From the NCBI GenBank assembly GCA_030691585.1, contig JAUYEC010000019.1:1-5829 (forward strand): DNA of 5,829 nt, in the 5' to 3' direction. Under the pieces are notes generated by a model. The model made no database searches. It saw only the letters and a list, made by a program, of their open reading frames with translations, and was not told the origin of the DNA. Of the stretch, positions 4,631 to 5,829 are shown one piece after another (position 1 is the stretch's first letter; each line of letters begins with the position of its first letter). This stretch comes from Candidatus Omnitrophota bacterium (GTDB taxonomy: Bacteria > Omnitrophota > Gorgyraeia > Gygaellales > Profunditerraquicolaceae). The position numbers and the translations under genes are program-made.

Positions 4631-5113
4631 ATGTGCCAGCCAGCTATTTATCCCGGTACTTTTGACCCGGTGACCTACGGCCATATTGATATCATCAAGC
4701 GCGCGCATGAGATATTTCCGGAAGTCATTGTGGCAGTGGCGCATAATCCCCACAAAAAGCCTCTTTTTAGCGTGGAAGACAGAGTTAAATTGTTGAAGAA
4801 GGCTGTTTCGGATTTTAAAGGCGTTGAAGTCTGCGATTTTGATGGCCTGGTGGTGGAATTGGCGCGTAAGCGCAAGGCTAAAGTGCTTATCCGCGGCTTA
4901 AGAATGTTGTCGGATTTTGAGTATGAGTTTCAGATGGCGCTGACTAATCGTAAGCTGGCCCCGGATATTGAAACCATATTTTTAATGCCCCATGAATCAT
5001 ACAGTTATCTTTCTGCTAAACTGCTCAAGGAAACCGCTGTCTTGGGCGCTGATCTTTCCAGTTTTGTGCCGGATTTTGTAGAGGCCGCATTAAAAGAAAA
5101 ACTGCCCCGTTAA
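4631..5113 (+). CDS. coaD: phosphopantetheine adenylyltransferase CoaD
   Basis: A 160-residue, full-length nucleotidyltransferase of the HxGH superfamily. It joins ATP and 4'-phosphopantetheine to give dephospho-CoA and pyrophosphate, the penultimate step of CoA synthesis in the cytoplasm. Seen: YPGTFDPVTYGHIDI (7-21), containing the TxGH nucleotide-binding motif (15-18); NPHKKPLFS (39-47) with the substrate-binding Lys; VLIRGLRMLSDFEYE (85-99) with RGLR; and the C-terminal YSYLSAKLLKE (124-134). The last stretch usually reads (F/Y)(I/L)SSSLVKE, so SSS to SAK is a mild departure. No SD is visible; the frame is closed 15 bases upstream. rsmD-coaD adjacency is conserved widely, and the gene is probably functional. 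Confidence 0.95.
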   Translation: MCQPAIYPGTFDPVTYGHIDIIKRAHEIFPEVIVAVAHNPHKKPLFSVEDRVKLLKKAVSDFKGVEVCDFDGLVVELARKRKAKVLIRGLRMLSDFEYEFQMALTNRKLAPDIETIFLMPHESYSYLSAKLLKETAVLGADLSSFVPDFVEAALKEKLPR

Positions 5114-5150
5114 CGGGCATTAGCGTTTTGCAGGGGCAACTGTTCCTGCA
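5106..5150 (+). other. two small hairpins at the coaD end
   Basis: CCCGTTAACGGG (5106-5117) is a perfect palindrome that contains the coaD TAA. TGCAGG 5129-5134 pairs with CCTGCA 5145-5150 around a 10-base loop. No T-run follows either, so transcription probably continues into yceD. A role in mRNA processing or in limiting yceD translation is possible but unsupported. Confidence 0.3.
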
Positions 5151-5165
5151 GGCGCGATATGTTAA

Positions 5166-5579
5166 GTGAAGATATACGTAAATCAAATACCGCTCGAAGG
5201 CCTCATCCTGAGGGAGGAAATTCCCGCGGCCCAGTTGGATCTGGATACGCCGGTACTCCGGCTTACGGATGCGGTCAAAGCGGAAGCTAAAGTCAGCCGC
5301 GGCATAAATTGCGTAAGCGCGCATTTGACTCTGCGCTCAGCGTTGACCGCTGTTTGCAGCCGCTGCCTGGCTGAGTTCAATACCGGCTTGGACAGGGAAT
5401 TGGAGTTAAATTATCCGGTTGATAAGACGCAGAACATGATCGACCTGACCGAAGATATCAGGGAGGGGATCATGCTGGATTATCCGATCAAGCCTTTATG
5501 CAAGCCGGATTGTTCAGGGCTTTGCCCGGTTTGCGGAGCGGATCTAAATATTAATAAATGCGGATGTAAAGCCGCTTAA
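5166..5579 (+). CDS. yceD: YceD family protein (DUF177), zinc-finger-like
   Basis: A 137-residue protein of the DUF177/YceD family, which is nearly always encoded just before rpmF. In bacteria and plastids the family is linked to 23S rRNA accumulation or large-subunit assembly; the mechanism is not settled. Seen: an N-terminal beta-rich half, CSRCLAEF at 64-71 (CxxC), the conserved acidic stretch DLTEDIREGIMLDYPI (93-108), and a C-terminal Cys cluster LCKPDCSGLCPVCGADLN (C112, C116, C120, C123) plus C132 and C134. These suit metal binding, in line with forms that keep the full Cys set. The start is GTG 5166, the first suitable start before KIYV; ATG 5159 is out of frame. The SD is weak (AGGCG 5150-5154). 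rpmF follows 52 bases later. Confidence 0.92.
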   Translation: MKIYVNQIPLEGLILREEIPAAQLDLDTPVLRLTDAVKAEAKVSRGINCVSAHLTLRSALTAVCSRCLAEFNTGLDRELELNYPVDKTQNMIDLTEDIREGIMLDYPIKPLCKPDCSGLCPVCGADLNINKCGCKAA

Positions 5580-5585
5580 TCTAGG

Positions 5586-5614
5586 GTAGGGGACGGTTTC
5601 AAACCGTCCCCTAC
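5586..5614. repeat. perfect 29-base palindrome, GGGGACGGTT core
   Basis: Bases 5586-5599 and 5601-5614 are exact reverse complements around a single central C. As RNA, the inner bases would open to give a loop of about 5-7. It contains the same GGGGACGGTT/AACCGTCCCC core as the hairpin at 2346-2415, so it looks like a short relative of it. It sits between yceD and rpmF, with the rpmF SD starting 4 bases later. There is no T-run, so it should not terminate transcription. Confidence 0.85.
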
Positions 5615-5631
5615 ATAAAAGGAGTAAAAAC

Positions 5632-5823
5632 ATGCCTCTACCAAAGAAAAGACATTCCAAGGCGCGCGGCAGGAAGCGGCGCACGCATTGGAAATTATCC
5701 GGCCTTAATCTTATCCCTTGTCCGCAATGCAAGCAGCCGAAATTGCCTCACTGCGTCTGCAAGCTTTGCGGTTACTATAATGGTAAGCAGGTCATTGAGA
5801 TCAAGGTAAAAGAAAAAAAGTAG
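5632..5823 (+). CDS. rpmF: 50S ribosomal protein L32 (zinc-binding type)
   Basis: A 63-residue L32, a small basic protein of the large ribosomal subunit near the peptidyl-transferase side. Seen: the typical opening MPLPKKRHSKARGRKRRTHWKL and a zinc ribbon with C30, C33, C43 and C46 (CPQC...CKLCG), followed by GYYNGKQVI. Keeping all four Cys marks it as the zinc-carrying (C+) form. An extra Cys at position 41 stands where PHRVC usually has Arg. A strong AAAGGAG (5618-5624) lies 7 bases before the ATG, the best SD in the right half. Stop TAG 5821-5823. The family's usual next gene, plsX, would lie outside the window. Confidence 0.96.
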   Translation: MPLPKKRHSKARGRKRRTHWKLSGLNLIPCPQCKQPKLPHCVCKLCGYYNGKQVIEIKVKEKK

Positions 5824-5829
5824 AAGCAA

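Noticed and set aside
5586..5614. Terminator between yceD and rpmF
   Set aside because: The palindrome is followed by ATAAAAGGAG, the rpmF ribosome binding site, with no T-run on the + strand.

Overview
The window fits a Gram-negative-type anaerobe of a poorly cultivated lineage. Omnitrophota is my best guess. It rests on an RnfA-type redox membrane protein, the conserved rsmD-coaD-yceD-rpmF order, and intergenic hairpins with the GGGGACGGTT core that I associate with such genomes. This is recollection, not a search result. All supported genes are on the + strand. No tRNA, rRNA, CRISPR or complete transposase gene is present.

Left part (1 to about 1350, visibly A+T-richer). The first ~118 bases carry the 3' end of a group II intron: a domain V helix and a domain VI helix with a bulged A. 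The rest of the intron lies left of the window. Directly after it comes a tightly packed run of very short single-pass membrane protein genes (134-232, 243-380, 1067-1189, 1209-1352). They flank a full-length rnfA-like gene (425-1036), and a 12-codon mini-ORF (390-428) is coupled to the rnfA start. None of the short genes is long enough for usual ORF calling. Each has a Shine-Dalgarno sequence, and two have non-ATG starts placed just after a TAGGAGGG stop/SD overlap. No other rnf gene is in view, so this small-protein/RnfA cluster is the part of the window I cannot explain from known operons.

Middle part (1353-4457). A 150-base gap holds a good extended -10 promoter only a few bases before the start of an alpha/beta-hydrolase gene. 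Next is a phytoene-desaturase/CrtISO/RetSat-like FAD oxidoreductase, whose ATG is directly preceded by a long perfect hairpin. It overlaps rsmD (16S rRNA guanine-N2 methyltransferase) by ATGA.

Right part (4458-5829). A 173-base gap filled by a compound inverted-repeat element precedes coaD (phosphopantetheine adenylyltransferase, CoA synthesis). Then come a DUF177/YceD gene and rpmF (zinc-type ribosomal protein L32), separated by a perfect palindrome sharing the core of the first hairpin. This is the usual bacterial rsmD-coaD...yceD-rpmF neighbourhood. It links ribosome assembly with CoA and fatty-acid synthesis, and plsX often follows just beyond such an end.

Three of the gene junctions contain a different palindromic element, each ending within 0-17 bases of the next start codon. 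Two of those genes then lack a recognisable ribosome binding site.
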